64,000 bases of DNA, taken from assembly GCA_032622095.1 (NCBI GenBank), contig CP136061.1, positions 10,307,287 through 10,371,286 on the forward strand. The letters are read 5' to 3'. Each line of letters begins with the position of its first letter. The stretch's first letter is position 1. Of the stretch, positions 44,401-56,261 are shown piece after piece. The translations under genes and the position numbers were made by a program. Under the pieces are notes generated by a model. The model was not told the DNA's origin. It searched no databases and saw only the letters and a program-made list of their open reading frames with translations. Origin of the DNA: Siphonodentalium dalli (taxonomy: Eukaryota; Mollusca; Scaphopoda; Gadilida; Siphonodentaliidae).

Positions 44401-45655
44401 GACATATGTAGATATTCATTATAGCTAGACGATTCCCGTAAAAGCAACATAAAAGAACGCTCTTTATTGTTTATTAATATAATTAATTTTAAGTGTGAAC
44501 ATTGTGAGTAACTATAAGTGATAAGAGCTGTGTATACGCTGAGAGAACAGAGCCTGGACATATGTAGATATTCATTATAGCTAGACGATTCACGTAAAAG
44601 CAACGTAAAAGAACGCTCTTTATTGTTTATTAATTTAATTAATTTTAAGTTTGAACATTGTGAGTAACTATAAGTGAGAAGAGTATTGTATACGCTGACA
44701 GAACAGAGCCTGGACATATGGAGATCAACATTATAGCTAGATGATTCCAGTAAAATCAACATAAAAGAACGCTCTTTATTGTTTATTAATATAACTAATT
44801 TTAAGTCTGAACATTGTGAGTAACTTTAAGAGAAACGAGCTGTCTATACACTGAGAGAACAGAGCCTGGGCATATGTAGATCTACATTATAGCTAGACGA
44901 TTCCAGTAAAATCAACATAAAGGAACGCTCTTTATTGTTTATTAATACAATTAATTTTAAGTTTGAACATTGTGAGTAACTTTAAGAGAAACGAGCTGTC
45001 TATACACTGAGAGAAGAGATCCTGGACATATGTAGATATTCATTATAGCTAGACGATTCAAATAAAAGCAACGTAAAAGAACGCTCTTTATTGTTTATTA
45101 ATATAACTAATTTTAAGTTTGAACATTGTGAGTAACTATAAGTGAGAAGAGCTGTATATACGCTGACAGAACAGAGCCTGGACATATGTAGATATTCAGT
45201 ATAGCTAGACGGTTCCCGTAAAAGCAACGTAAAATAACGCTCTTTGTTGTTTATTAATATAACTAATTTTAAGTTTGAACATTGTGAGTAACTTTAAGAG
45301 AAACGAGTCTATACGCTGAGAGAACTGAGACTGGACATATGTAGATCTTCATTATAGCTAGACGATTCACGTAAAAGCAACGTAAAATAACGCTCTTCGT
45401 TGTTTATTAATATAATTAATTTTAAGTTTGAACATTGTGAGTAACTATAAGTGTGAAGAGCTGTATATACGCTGATAGAACAGATCCTGGACATATGTAG
45501 ATATTCATTATAGCTAGACGATTCCCGTAAAAGCAACGTAAAAGAACGCTCTTTATTGTTTATTAATATAATTAATTTTAAGTTTGAACAATGTGAGTAA
45601 CTATAAGTGAGAAGAGCTGTGTATACAATGAGAGAACAGAACCTGGGCATATGTA

Positions 45656-46267
45656 GATATGCATTATCATGATTATAGCGAGAGTACTATCGTAGAATCA
45701 ACTATGTCGATTGTTTTGTCCCATGCTGATGATTGAAATATATTATCAATACAGACAAAACTTTGCCCATGCACAAACGCTCTGTCAGTACTATACATAA
45801 GGATACATTTAAAATAACGCTCTTTATTATTTCGTATAATGTGGGAAAAGGGACCTTAATGCTTTATTTCAGATGCGGTAATCAATACATTCCGAAACTA
45901 ATATAATTAATCCGATATCTCTATCAGATCGTATCTAGGTGCATATATACCGCGAGCCAAATTCCATTCAGGGTTTACCTCCCTTGATGACTCGGCAAGA
46001 CCGCTGGTACCGGCGACATTTGATCCACATTTGGTGGACTTCCGCGATACAAATATATACACTAAGCGAACAGAGCAACATGTTGGCATTATTAAACATA
46101 AGAAATATCGAAAAACAGATGTGTAATTTCGTACCTTAAGTCAGGAAAGTCCCTCTAGAACCAAAGAACTATATATATTGCGAAACGGTGTGGTTTGGTT
46201 CTCCGATTATTTTATCAACACAAATGTATAAACGCACATGGACGACAATGTCACGCCAACACGGTGG
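45656..46267. other. Unassigned intronic stretch
   Basis: Includes a segment at 45950-46060 (ttacctcccttgatgactc, gacatttgatccacatttgg) with short open frames on the minus strand but no RENBP similarity. No array. Confidence 0.45.
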
Positions 46268-46326
46268 CAAGTCAAACATAAGAGTTCAAGTCAAACATAA
46301 GAGTTCAAGTCAAACATAAGAGTTCT
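46268..46326. repeat. 19-bp triplication
   Basis: Three copies of aagtcaaacataagagttc. Confidence 0.9.
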
Positions 46327-46364
46327 AATTTGCTGCAATGTTGACTAGTAACTTGCGAAAAGCG

Positions 46365-47745
46365 TCACCATTCTACCGCTCTGATCCTGTATTCTACCGC
46401 TCTGATCCTGTATTCTACCGCACTGATCCTGTATTCTACCGCTCTGATCCTGTATTCTGTAAGCGTCACCATTCTACCGCTCTGATCCTGTTTTCTACCG
46501 CTCTGATCCTGTATTCTGTCACTAAGCGTCACCATTCTACCGCTCTGATCCTGTATTCTGTCACTAAGCGTCACCATTCTACAGCTCTGATCCTGTATTC
46601 TGTCACTAAGCGTCACCATTCTACCGCTCTGATCCTGTATTCTGTCACTAAGCGTCACCATTCTACCTCTCTGATCCTGTATTCTGCCACTAAGCGTCAC
46701 CATTCTACCGCTCTGATCCTGTATTATGTCACTAAGCGTCACCATTCTACCGCTCTGATCCTGTATTCTGTCACTAGGCGTCACAATTCTACCGCTCTGA
46801 TCCTGTATTCTGTCACAAAGCGTCACCATTCTACCGCTCTGATCCTGTATTCTGTCACTAAGCGTCATCATTCTACCGCTCTGATCCTGTATTCTGTCAC
46901 TAAGCGTCACCATTCTACAGCTCTGATCCTGTATTCTGTCACTAAGCGTCATCATTCTACCGCTCTGATCCTGTATTCTGTCACTAAGCGTCACCATTCT
47001 ACCTCTCTGATCCTGTATTCTGCCACTAAGCGTCACCATTCTACCGCTCTGATCCTGTATTATGTCACTAAGCGTCACCATTCTACCGCTCTGATCCTGT
47101 ATTCTGTCACTAGGCGTCACCATTCTACCGCTCTGATCCTGTATTCTGTCACAAAGTGTCACCATTCTACCGCTCTGATCCTGTATTCTGTCACTAAGCG
47201 TCATCATTCTACCGCTCTGATCCTGTATTCTGTCACTAAGCGTCACCATTCTACCGCTCTGATCCTGTATTCTGTCACTAAGCGTCATCATTCTACCGCT
47301 CTGATCCTGTATTCTGTCACTAAGCGTCACCATTCTACCGCTCTGATCCTGTATTCTGTCACTAAGCGTCATCATTCTACCGCTCTGATCCTGTATTCTG
47401 TCACTAAGCGTCACCATTCTACCGCTCTGATCCTGTATTCTGTCACTAAGCGTCATCATTCTACCGCTCTGATCCTGTATTCTGTCACAAAGCGTCACCA
47501 TTCTACCGTTCTGATCCTGTATTCTGTCACTAAGCGTCACCATTCTACCGCTCTGATCCTGTATTCTGTCACTAAGCGTCACCATTCTACCTCTCTGATC
47601 CTGTATTCTGTCACTAAGCGTCACCATTCTACCGCTCTGATCCTGTATTCTGTCACTAAGCGTCACCATTCTACCGCTCTGATCCTGTATTCTGTCACTA
47701 AGCGTCACCATTCTACCGCTCTGATCCTGTATTCTGTCATTAAGT
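46365..47745. repeat. 42-bp minisatellite, about 32 units
   Basis: Unit ctgtcactaagcgtcaccat followed by tctaccgctctgatcctgta and tt; a shorter 18-bp subunit (ttctaccgctctgatcctgt-type) is repeated at the left edge. A block of about 7 units appears duplicated (cctctctgatcctgtattctgcc at 46665 and 47001, 336 bp apart). 42 = 3 x 14, so both strands are open for hundreds of codons (plus TKRHHSTALILYSV, minus SDRIQDQSGRMVTL). The plus frame continues into 50 non-repeat codons to 47894. Not called as a gene. Confidence 0.96.
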
Positions 47746-47919
47746 TTTTAGTTTGGGAATTGTTCTCAAAGCACATAGCAAATTTGACTTTCGGGCGATT
47801 GTTTTTCGCCATTTTTGCTGGAGTCAGAAAGGAAGCATGTCTGGTAGAGATTGGATCGCGGTCTCGCCATTTTGTCTGGAAAAACCGGCGCTAAATATAG
47901 AAAAGGACTGAATTTTTTT
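47746..47919. other. Unassigned boundary segment
   Basis: Non-repetitive DNA with tttttcgccatttttgctgg and caaaatggcgaga (minus). Short frames only. Possibly ancestral flank of the 42-bp array. Confidence 0.35.
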
Positions 47920-48180
47920 TTTATTATAATATTCTTTAAAATTTTATCATTTTTTCTTTACATTCTTTAACAATTTTATCATTTTATCATTTTTTTCTTA
48001 CATTCTTCTGCATTCTTGATAAATTTTTATATTTAAATTAAAAAAAAAAAATTCTTACATTCTTTAACAATTATAAAAAATAATATAAAATTTGTTACGC
48101 CAATGCATTCTCTTATATGTGCGAGGCGACCGATGGTCGACTCGCATATATCTGTATGAGAGAATGCATTGGCACAGGGT
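47920..48180. mobile_element. Half of a family A/A2-type element
   Basis: An AT-rich run (ttacattctttaacaatttt repeated three times) like the centres of A2 elements, then one palindrome at about 48103-48172 (cttatatgtgcgaggcgacc, with an extra ctgtatg in one arm), ending cacagggt. Termini absent. Confidence 0.65.
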
Positions 48181-48494
48181 TTTCTATAGCTCTAGCCATG
48201 AAAGAGTTAAAGCTGGAATATTCTCCTCGTAAAACCAACTTCGTAGATTTTATGTCGGGTTTAGTCGGGGGAGATTATTTCGATGAAGTCTCGAGACGCA
48301 GTCAATGCGTTTCACTTCATCAAAGGCTGGTGTGATATCTTCGACGCATATCTGTGGCGTTGTTCCAGTCTGGCTGGGACCAATGGCCCCTTTATATGTT
48401 TGTTATATCCAGCCCACGAAATCAGAATTACACATAACCAAACAACTACCTCCTCGAATCAATTACTAAAGGTATGACACAGTGGGAGTAAGAG
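48181..48494. other. Unassigned stretch
   Basis: No array or family recognised. Short open frames without motifs. Confidence 0.4.
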
Positions 48495-48913
48495 CCAGAA
48501 TCATCCGAGCATTGAGTTAATTGCACCCGAATAATCTCTAAAAATAACAGAACTTCTTTGATTATTTCGAGTGGTCAAAATTAAACTGTAGTATAACATA
48601 GAGTATCATGCAATTTAGTGGTTTTGTCTCGAAAGACGATTACTTAACTCCTGAGTCGACTCTGTAATGGGTATCACCGTTACAAGCACCATCAGAAGGA
48701 AATTACTTAACCCATTCTATACTAAATGGATTATCCCTTTATGGAGCCCCAAACAGAGAGGATAATACACTGATGACTGTCGGCTGCTTGGGTCCATGTG
48801 AGGCTCCATACGGGAGATTTAACCATTTCTACACTAAATGGATTATCCCAGTCAGTTAAAGATACATAATCCCAATTTTCCTGCAACAAAAGCTGTAGTG
48901 AACATTCAAGTGC
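48495..48913 (+). repeat. Dispersed repeat I, 3' part
   Basis: attgagttaattgcacccga, aataacagaacttctttgat, cgagtggtcaaaattaaact and atgggtatcaccgtta match 27430-27640. A segment related to the gcagacgac core (cactgatgactgtcggctgc) follows at 48770, flanked by acactaaatggattatccc on both sides. Confidence 0.7.
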
Positions 48914-49030
48914 ATATGTGACCCGCCATATCAAATCCAGTCGTAAGTCGGGATTTATTTTACCCTGTGCCAATGCATTCTCTTATATATATAAGAGAAT
49001 GCATTGGCCTAACAATTTTTTACAATTTTA
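48914..49030 (+). mobile_element. Family A left arm with centre-deleted palindrome
   Basis: Terminus tgtgacccgccatatcaaat, then ccaatgcattctcttatata joined directly to tataagagaatgcattgg: a perfect 38-bp palindrome from which the 29-bp centre has been lost symmetrically. Confidence 0.8.
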
Positions 49031-49406
49031 CATATTAGAGCTGATAGTGGTTAACATTATATTTCATATTAGAGCTGATAGTGGTTAACATTATATTTCA
49101 TATTAGAGCTGATAGTGGTTAACATTATATTTCATATTAGAGCTGATAGTGGTTAACATTATATTTAGTTATTAATAGATTCTGATAACTAAAGTATCTT
49201 TTGAATAAATGTTACGGTTGTTGGAATCTGATGATACGGGGACCATCGAATCGGATATGATGATACGGGGACCATCAAATCGGATATGATGATACGGGGA
49301 CCATCGAATCGGATATGACGATACGGGGACCATCGAATCGGATATGTACCTTTAAACAGTGTATATTGTGATGGTCTATTATCGATTTGGGGGATGTTAC
49401 GGGTTA
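49031..49406 (+). repeat. Dispersed repeat I segment with two internal tandem expansions
   Basis: A 34-bp unit catattagagctgatagtgg followed by ttaacattatattt is present four times (49031-49166). A 29-bp unit gatgatacggggaccatcga followed by atcggatat is present four times (about 49229-49343). The other copies of repeat I (27110, 31860, 55430) have one of each, so both expansions are local. Confidence 0.85.
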
Positions 49407-49818
49407 CAGTCGTAAGTCGGGATTTTTTTTACCCTGTGCCAATACATTCTCTTATATATGCGAGTCGACCATAGGTCGCCTCGTATATATAAGAGAATGC
49501 ATTGGCCTAACAATTTTTTACAATTTTAATAATTTTTTCATGTATTCTTTAACAATTTTATAATTTCACCCATACAGAGTCCCAGACAAACACGAGCAGA
49601 CGACACTCTTCTATATGCTTCTATATATGTGTGGGGCTCCCTGCAGGGTAATGGATGTTTTTTATTTTATGTCCTAAAAATTGTGAGAAACATTTATTTA
49701 AAAAACATGATAAAAAATTGTTAGGCCAATGCATTCTCTTATATATGCGAGGCGACCTATGGTCTACTCGCATATATAAGAGAATGTATTGGCACAGGGT
49801 AAAAAAAATCCCGACTTC
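49407..49818 (-). mobile_element. Family A, complete centre, clipped ends
   Basis: Starts cagtcgtaagtcgggatt and ends aatcccgactt, so about 22 bp of each terminus are missing. Palindromes lie at about 49439-49507 and 49730-49796. The centre is in reverse orientation and gives the uninterrupted target sequence for the LINE at 6193-7520. It separates two portions of repeat I (up to 49406 and from 49819). Confidence 0.85.
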
Positions 49819-49972
49819 CGAAGAATGATGTTACACTGGCAAGTTTGCACGGCATTTTTGCAGTCATTTTCTTATAGAAAATCCTATGCCAGAATATGAA
49901 CGTCATTCACCCAATAGAATGCATCTTTACCAAAGTTACGACATGAGAAGCACACTCCTGCAATGAGCTAAA
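49819..49972 (+). repeat. Dispersed repeat I segment leading into the 34-bp array
   Basis: gcagtcattttcttatagaa, aatcctatgccagaatat and acgacatgagaagca match 27330-27425, followed by aatgtacataatccgatc, the first unit of the array. Confidence 0.75.
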
Positions 49973-52610
49973 TGTACATAATCCGATCAGACGCTCCTAA
50001 ATTAAAGATACTCAATCCGATCAGACGCTCCTAAATTAAAGGTACTCAATCCGATCAGACGCTCCTAAATTAAAGATACTCAATCCGATCAGACGCTCCT
50101 AAATTAAAGGTACTCAATCCGATCAGACGCTCATAAATTAAAGGTACTCAATCCGATCAGACGCTCCTAAATTAAAGGTACTCAATCCGATCAGACGCTC
50201 CTAAATTAAAGGTACTCAATCCGATCAGACGCTCATAAATTAAAGATACTCAATCCGATCAGACGCTCCTAAATTAAAGATACTCAATCCGATCAGACGC
50301 TCCTAAATTAAAGGTACTCAATCCGATCAGACGCTCCTAAATTAAAGGTACTCAATCCGATCAGACGCTCCTAAATTAAAGGTACTCAATCCGATCAGAC
50401 GCTCCTAAATTAAAGATACTCAATCCGATCAGACGCTCCTAAATTAAAGATACTCAATCCGATCAGACGCTCCTAAATTAAAGATACTCAATCCGATCAG
50501 ACGCTCCTAAATTAAAGATACTCAATCCGATCAGACGCTCCTAAATTAAAGATACTCAATCCGATCAGACGCTCCTAAATTAAAGATACTCAATCCGATC
50601 AGACGCTCCTAAATTAAAGATACTCAATCCGATCAGACGCTCCTAAATTAAAGATACTCAATCCGATCAGACGCTCCTAAATTAAAGGTACTCAATCCGA
50701 TCAGACGCTCCTAAATTAAAGATACTCAATCCGATCAGACGCTCCTAAATTAAAGGTACTCAATCCGATCAGACGCTCCTAAATTAAAGATACTCAATCC
50801 GATCAGACGCTCCTAAATTAAAGATATTCAATCCGATCAGACGCTCCTAAATTAAAGATACTCAATCCGATCAGACGCTCCTAAATTAAAGGTACTCAAT
50901 CCGATCAGACGCTCCTAAATTAAAGGTACTCAATCCGATCAGACGCTCCTAAATTAAAGGTACTCAATCCGATCAGACGCTCCTAAATTAAAGATACTCA
51001 ATCCGATCAGACGCTCCTAAATTAAAGGTACTCAATCCGATCAGACGCTCCTAAATTAAAGGTACTCAATCCGATCAGACGCTCCTAAATTAAAGGTACT
51101 CAATCCGATCAGACGCTCCTAAATTAAAGATACTCAATCCGATCAGACGCTCCTAAATTAAAGATACTCAATCCGATCAGACGCTCCTAAATTAAAGATA
51201 CTCAATCCGATCAGACGCTCCTAAATTAAAGATACTCAATCCGATCAGACGCTCCTAAATTAAAGATACTCAATCCGATCAGACGCTCCTAAATTAAAGA
51301 TACTCAATCCGATCAGACGCTCCTAAATTAAAGATACTCAATCCGATCAGACGCTCCTAAATTAAAGATACTCAATCCGATCAGACGCTCATAAATTAAA
51401 GATACTCAATCCGATCAGACGCTCCTAAATTAAAGATACTCAATCCGATCAGACGCTCCTAAATTAAAGGTACTCAATCCGATCAGACGCTCCTAAATTA
51501 AAGGTACTCAATCCGATCAGACGCTCCTAAATTAAAGATACTCAATCCGATCAGACGCTCCTAAATTAAAGATACACAATCCGATCAGACGCTCCTAAAT
51601 TAAAGGTACTCAATCCGATCAGACGCTCCTAAATTAAAGGTACTCAATCCGATCAGACGCTCCTAAATTAAAGATACTCAATCCGATCAGACGCTCATAA
51701 ATTAAAGATACTCAATCCGATCAGACGCTCATAAATTAAAGATACTCAATCCGATCAGACGCTCCTAAATTAAAGGTACTCAATCCGATCAGACGCTCCT
51801 AAATTAAAGATACACAATCCGATCAGACGCTCCTAAATTAAAGATACACAATCCGATCAGACGCTCCTAAATTAAAGATACTCAATCCGATCAGACGCTC
51901 CTAAATTAAAGATACTCAATCCGATCAGACTCTCCTAAATTAAAGATACACAATCCGATCAGACGCTCCTAAATTAAAGATACTCAATCCGATCAGACGC
52001 TCCTAAATTAAAGATACACAATCCGATCAGACGCTCCTAAATTAAAGATACTCAATCCGATCAGACGCTCCTAAATTAAAGATACTCAATCCGATCAGAC
52101 GCTCCTAAATTAACGCTCCTAAATTAACGCTCCTAAATTAAAGATACTCAATCCGATCAGACTCTCCTAAATTAAAGATACTCAATCCGATCAGACGCTC
52201 CTAAATTAACGCTCCTAAATTAACGCTCCTAAATTAAAGATACTCATCCGATCAGACGCTCCTAAATTAACGCTCCTAAATTAACGCTCCTAAATTAAAG
52301 GTACTCAATCCGATCAGACGCTCCTAAATTAAAGATACTCAATCCGATCAGACGCTCCTAAATTAAAGATACTCAATCCGATCGGACGCTCCTAAATTAA
52401 CGCTCCTAAATTAACGCTCCTAAATTAAAGATACTCAATCCGATCAGACGCTCCTAAATTAAAGATACTCAATCCGATCAGACGCTCCTAAATTAACGCT
52501 CCTAAATTAACGCTCCTAAATTAAAGATTCTCAATCCGATCAGACGCTCCTAAATTAAAGATACTCAATCCGATCAGACGCTCCTAAATTAACACTCCTA
52601 AATTACTGTT
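49973..52610. repeat. 34-bp satellite, about 77 units
   Basis: Unit agatactcaatccgatcaga followed by cgctcctaaattaa, highly homogeneous (aga/agg and cct/cat variants only). From about 52100 the 14-bp subunit cgctcctaaattaa is itself repeated 2-3 times per unit in five places. The seed agatacataatccgaattaa / cgctcctaaattac is part of dispersed repeat I (31670, 55120), and I sequence resumes at the right edge (ctaaattactgtttctttga). Confidence 0.97.
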
Positions 52611-52870
52611 TCTTTGACTTCAGGGGTAAAAATATTTGATTCGAGTCGAGGAACCTACCCATCAAAGCTCAGAGTGATCAGAAATCGATTTTTGAAGTTT
52701 GTTATTTCAATTGTTTATGGGCCAGAAACACGTGTTCAAGCGGACGGTCTTGTAGATAAAGATCGGTAACTCTAAAATCAAGTGGTTATTGAGTTCCTTC
52801 AATTGACCTGAATCATCTCTAAAAATAACAGAACTTTTTTGATAATTTCGAATGGTCAAAATTAAAGTGA
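52611..52870 (+). repeat. Dispersed repeat I segment right of the array
   Basis: gattcgagtcgaggaacc, tcaaagctcagagtgatcag and aataacagaacttttttgat as in other copies. Confidence 0.7.
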
Positions 52871-53230
52871 TGTGAAACACTCCGGTATGGTGATCAAACA
52901 GAAATGGAGATAATCTTGTTCAAAGTATTATTATTTTTACAAATAGTATATAAAATTGACAGCACACACCGTCAATCTTATATATTAATTAAATGCAGTG
53001 ACTCTTGATGGCGAAATCACCAATAGATGCGTCCCGAATCGAGAAGTAAATATGTACAATTTAGCGTAGGTCTGACGATGTTTTCTATGGAGTGGTACGG
53101 CCCATTTACTTCAAAGTTTCGGTGATGTTAGTAGAATGTTATATTCCTTCAGTTGGCATAGCGCCTGAATACTAACTTATCAGTTCCACGCACCCGAACA
53201 AGTACATAATATGTCTTTAAACATTTGTGC
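52865..53230 (-). repeat. Dispersed repeat J, inverted copy
   Basis: gtgaaacactccggtatgg, tcttatatattaattaaatg, cgtcccgaatcgagaagtaa and tcagttggcatagcgcctga are the reverse complement of 25250-25640. Confidence 0.75.
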
Positions 53231-53395
53231 ATGCCACCCTAACTCACATCCTAACCCGTCCACACCGTCCCATTGATGCCACCCTACATGAAACGATAAC
53301 ATTATGGAACTTACATAATATGTCTTGAAACTGGAGTATCCTCAGGATTAACAAGCGATTTAGAAAGACCATTAATTAAAGACCCACTTAATTTT

Positions 53396-54095
53396 CGAAC
53401 CCCAGATCACATTATATAAAATATATTCCATATCATATACCATGAACCTCCAGATCACATTATATAAAATATATACCATATAATATACCATGAACCCCCA
53501 GATCACATTATATAAAATATATACCATATCATATACCATGAACCCCCAGATCACATTATATAAAATATATACCATATTATATACCATGAACCCCCAGATC
53601 ACATTATATAAAATATATACCATATTATATACCATGAACCCCCAGATCACATTATATAAAATATATACCATATTATATACCATGAACCCCCAGATCACAT
53701 TATATAAAATATATACCATATCATATACCATGAACCCCCAGATCACATTATATAAAATATATACCATATTATATACCATGAACCCCCAGATCACATTATA
53801 TAAAATATATTCCATATTATATACCATGAACCCCCAGACCACATTATATACAATATATTCCATAGTATATACCATGAACCCCCAGACCACATTATATAAA
53901 ATATATGCCATATTATATACCATGAACCCCCAGACCACATTATATAAAATATATGCCATATTATATACCATGAACCCCCAGACCACATTATATAAAATAT
54001 ATGCCATATTATATACCATGAACCCTCAGATCACATTATATAAAATATATACCATATTATATACCATGAACCCCCAGACCATATTATATACCATT
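53396..54095. repeat. 48-bp minisatellite, about 14.5 units
   Basis: Unit catgaacccccagatcacat followed by tatataaaatatataccata and ttatatac. 48 = 3 x 16, so both strands stay open (minus MVYNMVYILYNVIWGF units). A block of three units carries agacc and atgcc together (53880-54010). Confidence 0.96.
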
Positions 54096-54553
54096 TGAAA
54101 GAGGAAGCTCCAAAACACTGTAATATCAACTTATCCGATGTAATAAACTGTGAACATGTTGTTTTTGTTGAGATACCGACGTGTTATTTGTGCTTAAGTT
54201 TCATCTGGTTTGTACAGCAAAGTGTATTATTTTAAATGGAAGGGGAATAACTCTATATATTAGTTTTAATTCTAGTGCATTCTGGAAGCGAGACGGGGAA
54301 AATGTTTTAATGATTTCAGTTATTTTCTATTACTCTGTGGGCACCTTCTGAGACACAGACGTCCCAAATGGTGAAGAATTATGGTATTTTAATCATATTC
54401 TATGTCATAGATTGTTATTGAAACCGTATATCAGGTCATTATAAAACAATTAATCGGTAACTCGAAAATTTGAGGGCCTTTAACTCTTGTGCCGACTCTG
54501 TAATGAGTATCACCGACACAAGCACAAAAAGAAGCACATTACTTAATACTAAA
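54096..54553. other. Unassigned, ending in repeat I sequence
   Basis: 54096-54454 shows nothing. 54455-54553 matches repeat I (ctgtaatgagtatcaccg). Confidence 0.5.
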
Positions 54554-55100
54554 TGTGACCCGCCATATCAAATCCAGTCGTATGTCGGGATTTTATTTAC
54601 CCTGTGCCAATGCATTCTCTTATGGTCGACTCGCATATATAAGAGAATGCATTGGCCTAACAATTTGTTATCAATTTTTTTTAAATAAAAGTGTTTCTTA
54701 CAATTTTTAGGACATAAAATAAAAAAACATCCATTACCCTGCAGGGAGCCCCACACATATATAGAAGCATATAGAAGAGTGTCGTCTGCTCATGTTTGTC
54801 TGGGACTCTGTATGGGTGAAATTATAACATTGTTAAAGAGTACAAGACAAAATTATTAAAATTGTAAAAAATTGTTAGGCCAATGCATTCTCTTATCAAT
54901 GCGAGGCGACCTATGGTTGACTCGCATATATAAGAGAATGCACTGGCACAGGGTAAAAAAATCCCGACTTACGACTGGATTTGATATGGCGGGTCTATTA
55001 ACCCATAGAGAGCCCCACACAGCCTGGAGCAGACGACACTATGTAGTGCATGCTTCCATCTGTGTGAGGCTCCCTGTGGGTTATATGGCGGGTCACATAT
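54554..55100 (+). mobile_element. Family A with family H at its right end
   Basis: The left terminus tgtgacccgccatatc is complete. The first palindrome (54609-54657) has an asymmetric deletion; the second (54887-54953) is intact apart from single changes. After ttgatatggcgggtc comes element H (54998-55084), and then atatggcgggtcacatat again, so the family A terminus is duplicated around H. Confidence 0.85.
54998..55084. mobile_element. Family H MITE, copy 2
   Basis: TTAA|CCCATAGAGAGCCCCACAC ... GTGTGAGGCTCCCTGTGGG|TTAT, 87 bp with flanks, core ggagcagacgacacta. Shares the left junction ggcgggtctattaaccc with the 22937 copy. Confidence 0.8.
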
Positions 55101-55102
55101 GG

Positions 55103-55600
55103 ATTTTCAAAGTCAGTTAAAGATACATAATCCGAATTAACGCTCCTAAATTACTATTTCTTATATTTGATTCGAGTCGATGAACTCACCCATCAAAGCT
55201 CAGAGTGATCAGATATCAATTTTTGAAGTTTGTTATTTCTCGAGATGTGCAATTATATGTGGCACAGAAACACGTGGTGAAACGAAGCGTCTCGGACAAA
55301 ATTGCGGATGAAGATGGAGAACTCTAAAATCAAGTGATAATATGGCCAAATTTCGTGATACTTAATTGATGATACGGCCATATTTTGTTGAACAAAATGT
55401 TGATAAATAACAAGTTTTAGGAAATTATATACCATAGTTGACAGTGGTTAGCATTGTTTTGTTGCCATTAATCGATTCTGATAACTAAAACGAATGTTGA
55501 AGATATGTTGTTGCATCTTGATGATATGGGAACCGTCTGATCGGATTGAGTACCTTTAACTTTGCTCCTCATTTTTCTCTTTGTTTCTCCTATTAAAGGG
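55103..55600 (+). repeat. Dispersed repeat I, copy without array expansion
   Basis: agatacataatccgaattaa, cgctcctaaattactatttc, gattcgagtcgatgaactc, ttgacagtggttagcattg and ccattaatcgattctgataa in the same order as at 31650-32030. It shows the single-unit state of the seeds that are expanded at 49031, 49229 and 49973. Confidence 0.75.
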
Positions 55601-55699
55601 GTCATGGGTCAGAGCTAATTATTTGCTTGAATGGAAAACGTAGAGATGTTATGGTTAACGTAGAGATGTTATGGTTAAAAATCGGACAAGGCATCTTTA

Positions 55700-56215
55700 A
55701 TTTAACGAGACAGATTCCATAATAGGCGATCGCATGCACACACAACACGTCCAACGAGACCCATTCCATAATAGGAAATCGCACATACACTATATCAACG
55801 AGACCCATTCCATAATAGGAAATCGCACATACACTATACCAACGAGACCCATTCCATAATATGCAATCGCACATACACTATACCAACGAGACCAATTCCA
55901 TAATAGGAAATCGCACATACAATATATAAACGAGACCCATTCCATAATAGGAAATCGCACATACACTATACCAACGAGACCAATTCCATAGTAGGAAATC
56001 GCACATAAAACATACAATATACAAACGAGACCCATTCCATAATAGGAAATCGCACATACAATATATCAACGGGACCAATTCTATGCAATCGCACATATAA
56101 TATATCAACGAGACCCATTCCATAATAGGAAATCACACATTCAGCATACAAACGAGACCCATTCCCATAGGAAATCGCACATACAATATACATAACATCG
56201 ACAACACAAATATTT
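55700..56215. repeat. 44-bp minisatellite, about 12 units
   Basis: Unit caacgagacccattccataa followed by taggaaatcgcacatacact and atac. Several units have short deletions. Confidence 0.95.
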
Positions 56216-56261
56216 AGCAAAATGTTACCCAATATTTATGTTACGATCTTTCTTTGCAATA

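Larger units (their letters stand above)
40195..45655. repeat. 156-bp satellite, about 27 units plus outliers
   Basis: Unit includes gaacgctctttattgtttat, taatataattaattttaagt, tttgaacattgtgagtaact and gacgattcccgtaaaagcaa. Spacing between successive gctctttattg motifs is 156 bp (42121, 42277, 42433). Two diverged units at 40195-40440 are separated from the main array (41480-45655) by a LINE fragment and an A2 element. Since 156 = 3 x 52, the minus strand shows frames of up to 274 codons repeating a 52-residue unit (NNKERSFTLLLRESSSYNEY...). Frames break whenever a unit has an indel, so I do not call a gene. Confidence 0.95.

Noticed and set aside
45907-46089. Minus-strand segment with QMWIKCRRYQR considered as the VWMYCRLY exon
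   Set aside because: No acceptor at the required position and poor alignment; the true exon was then found at 39017-39092.
46338-47894. 518-codon plus frame and 448-codon minus frame
   Set aside because: Both follow from a homogeneous 42-bp unit (14 codons). No domain, no splice or promoter context, and two overlapping repetitive frames on opposite strands cannot both be genes.
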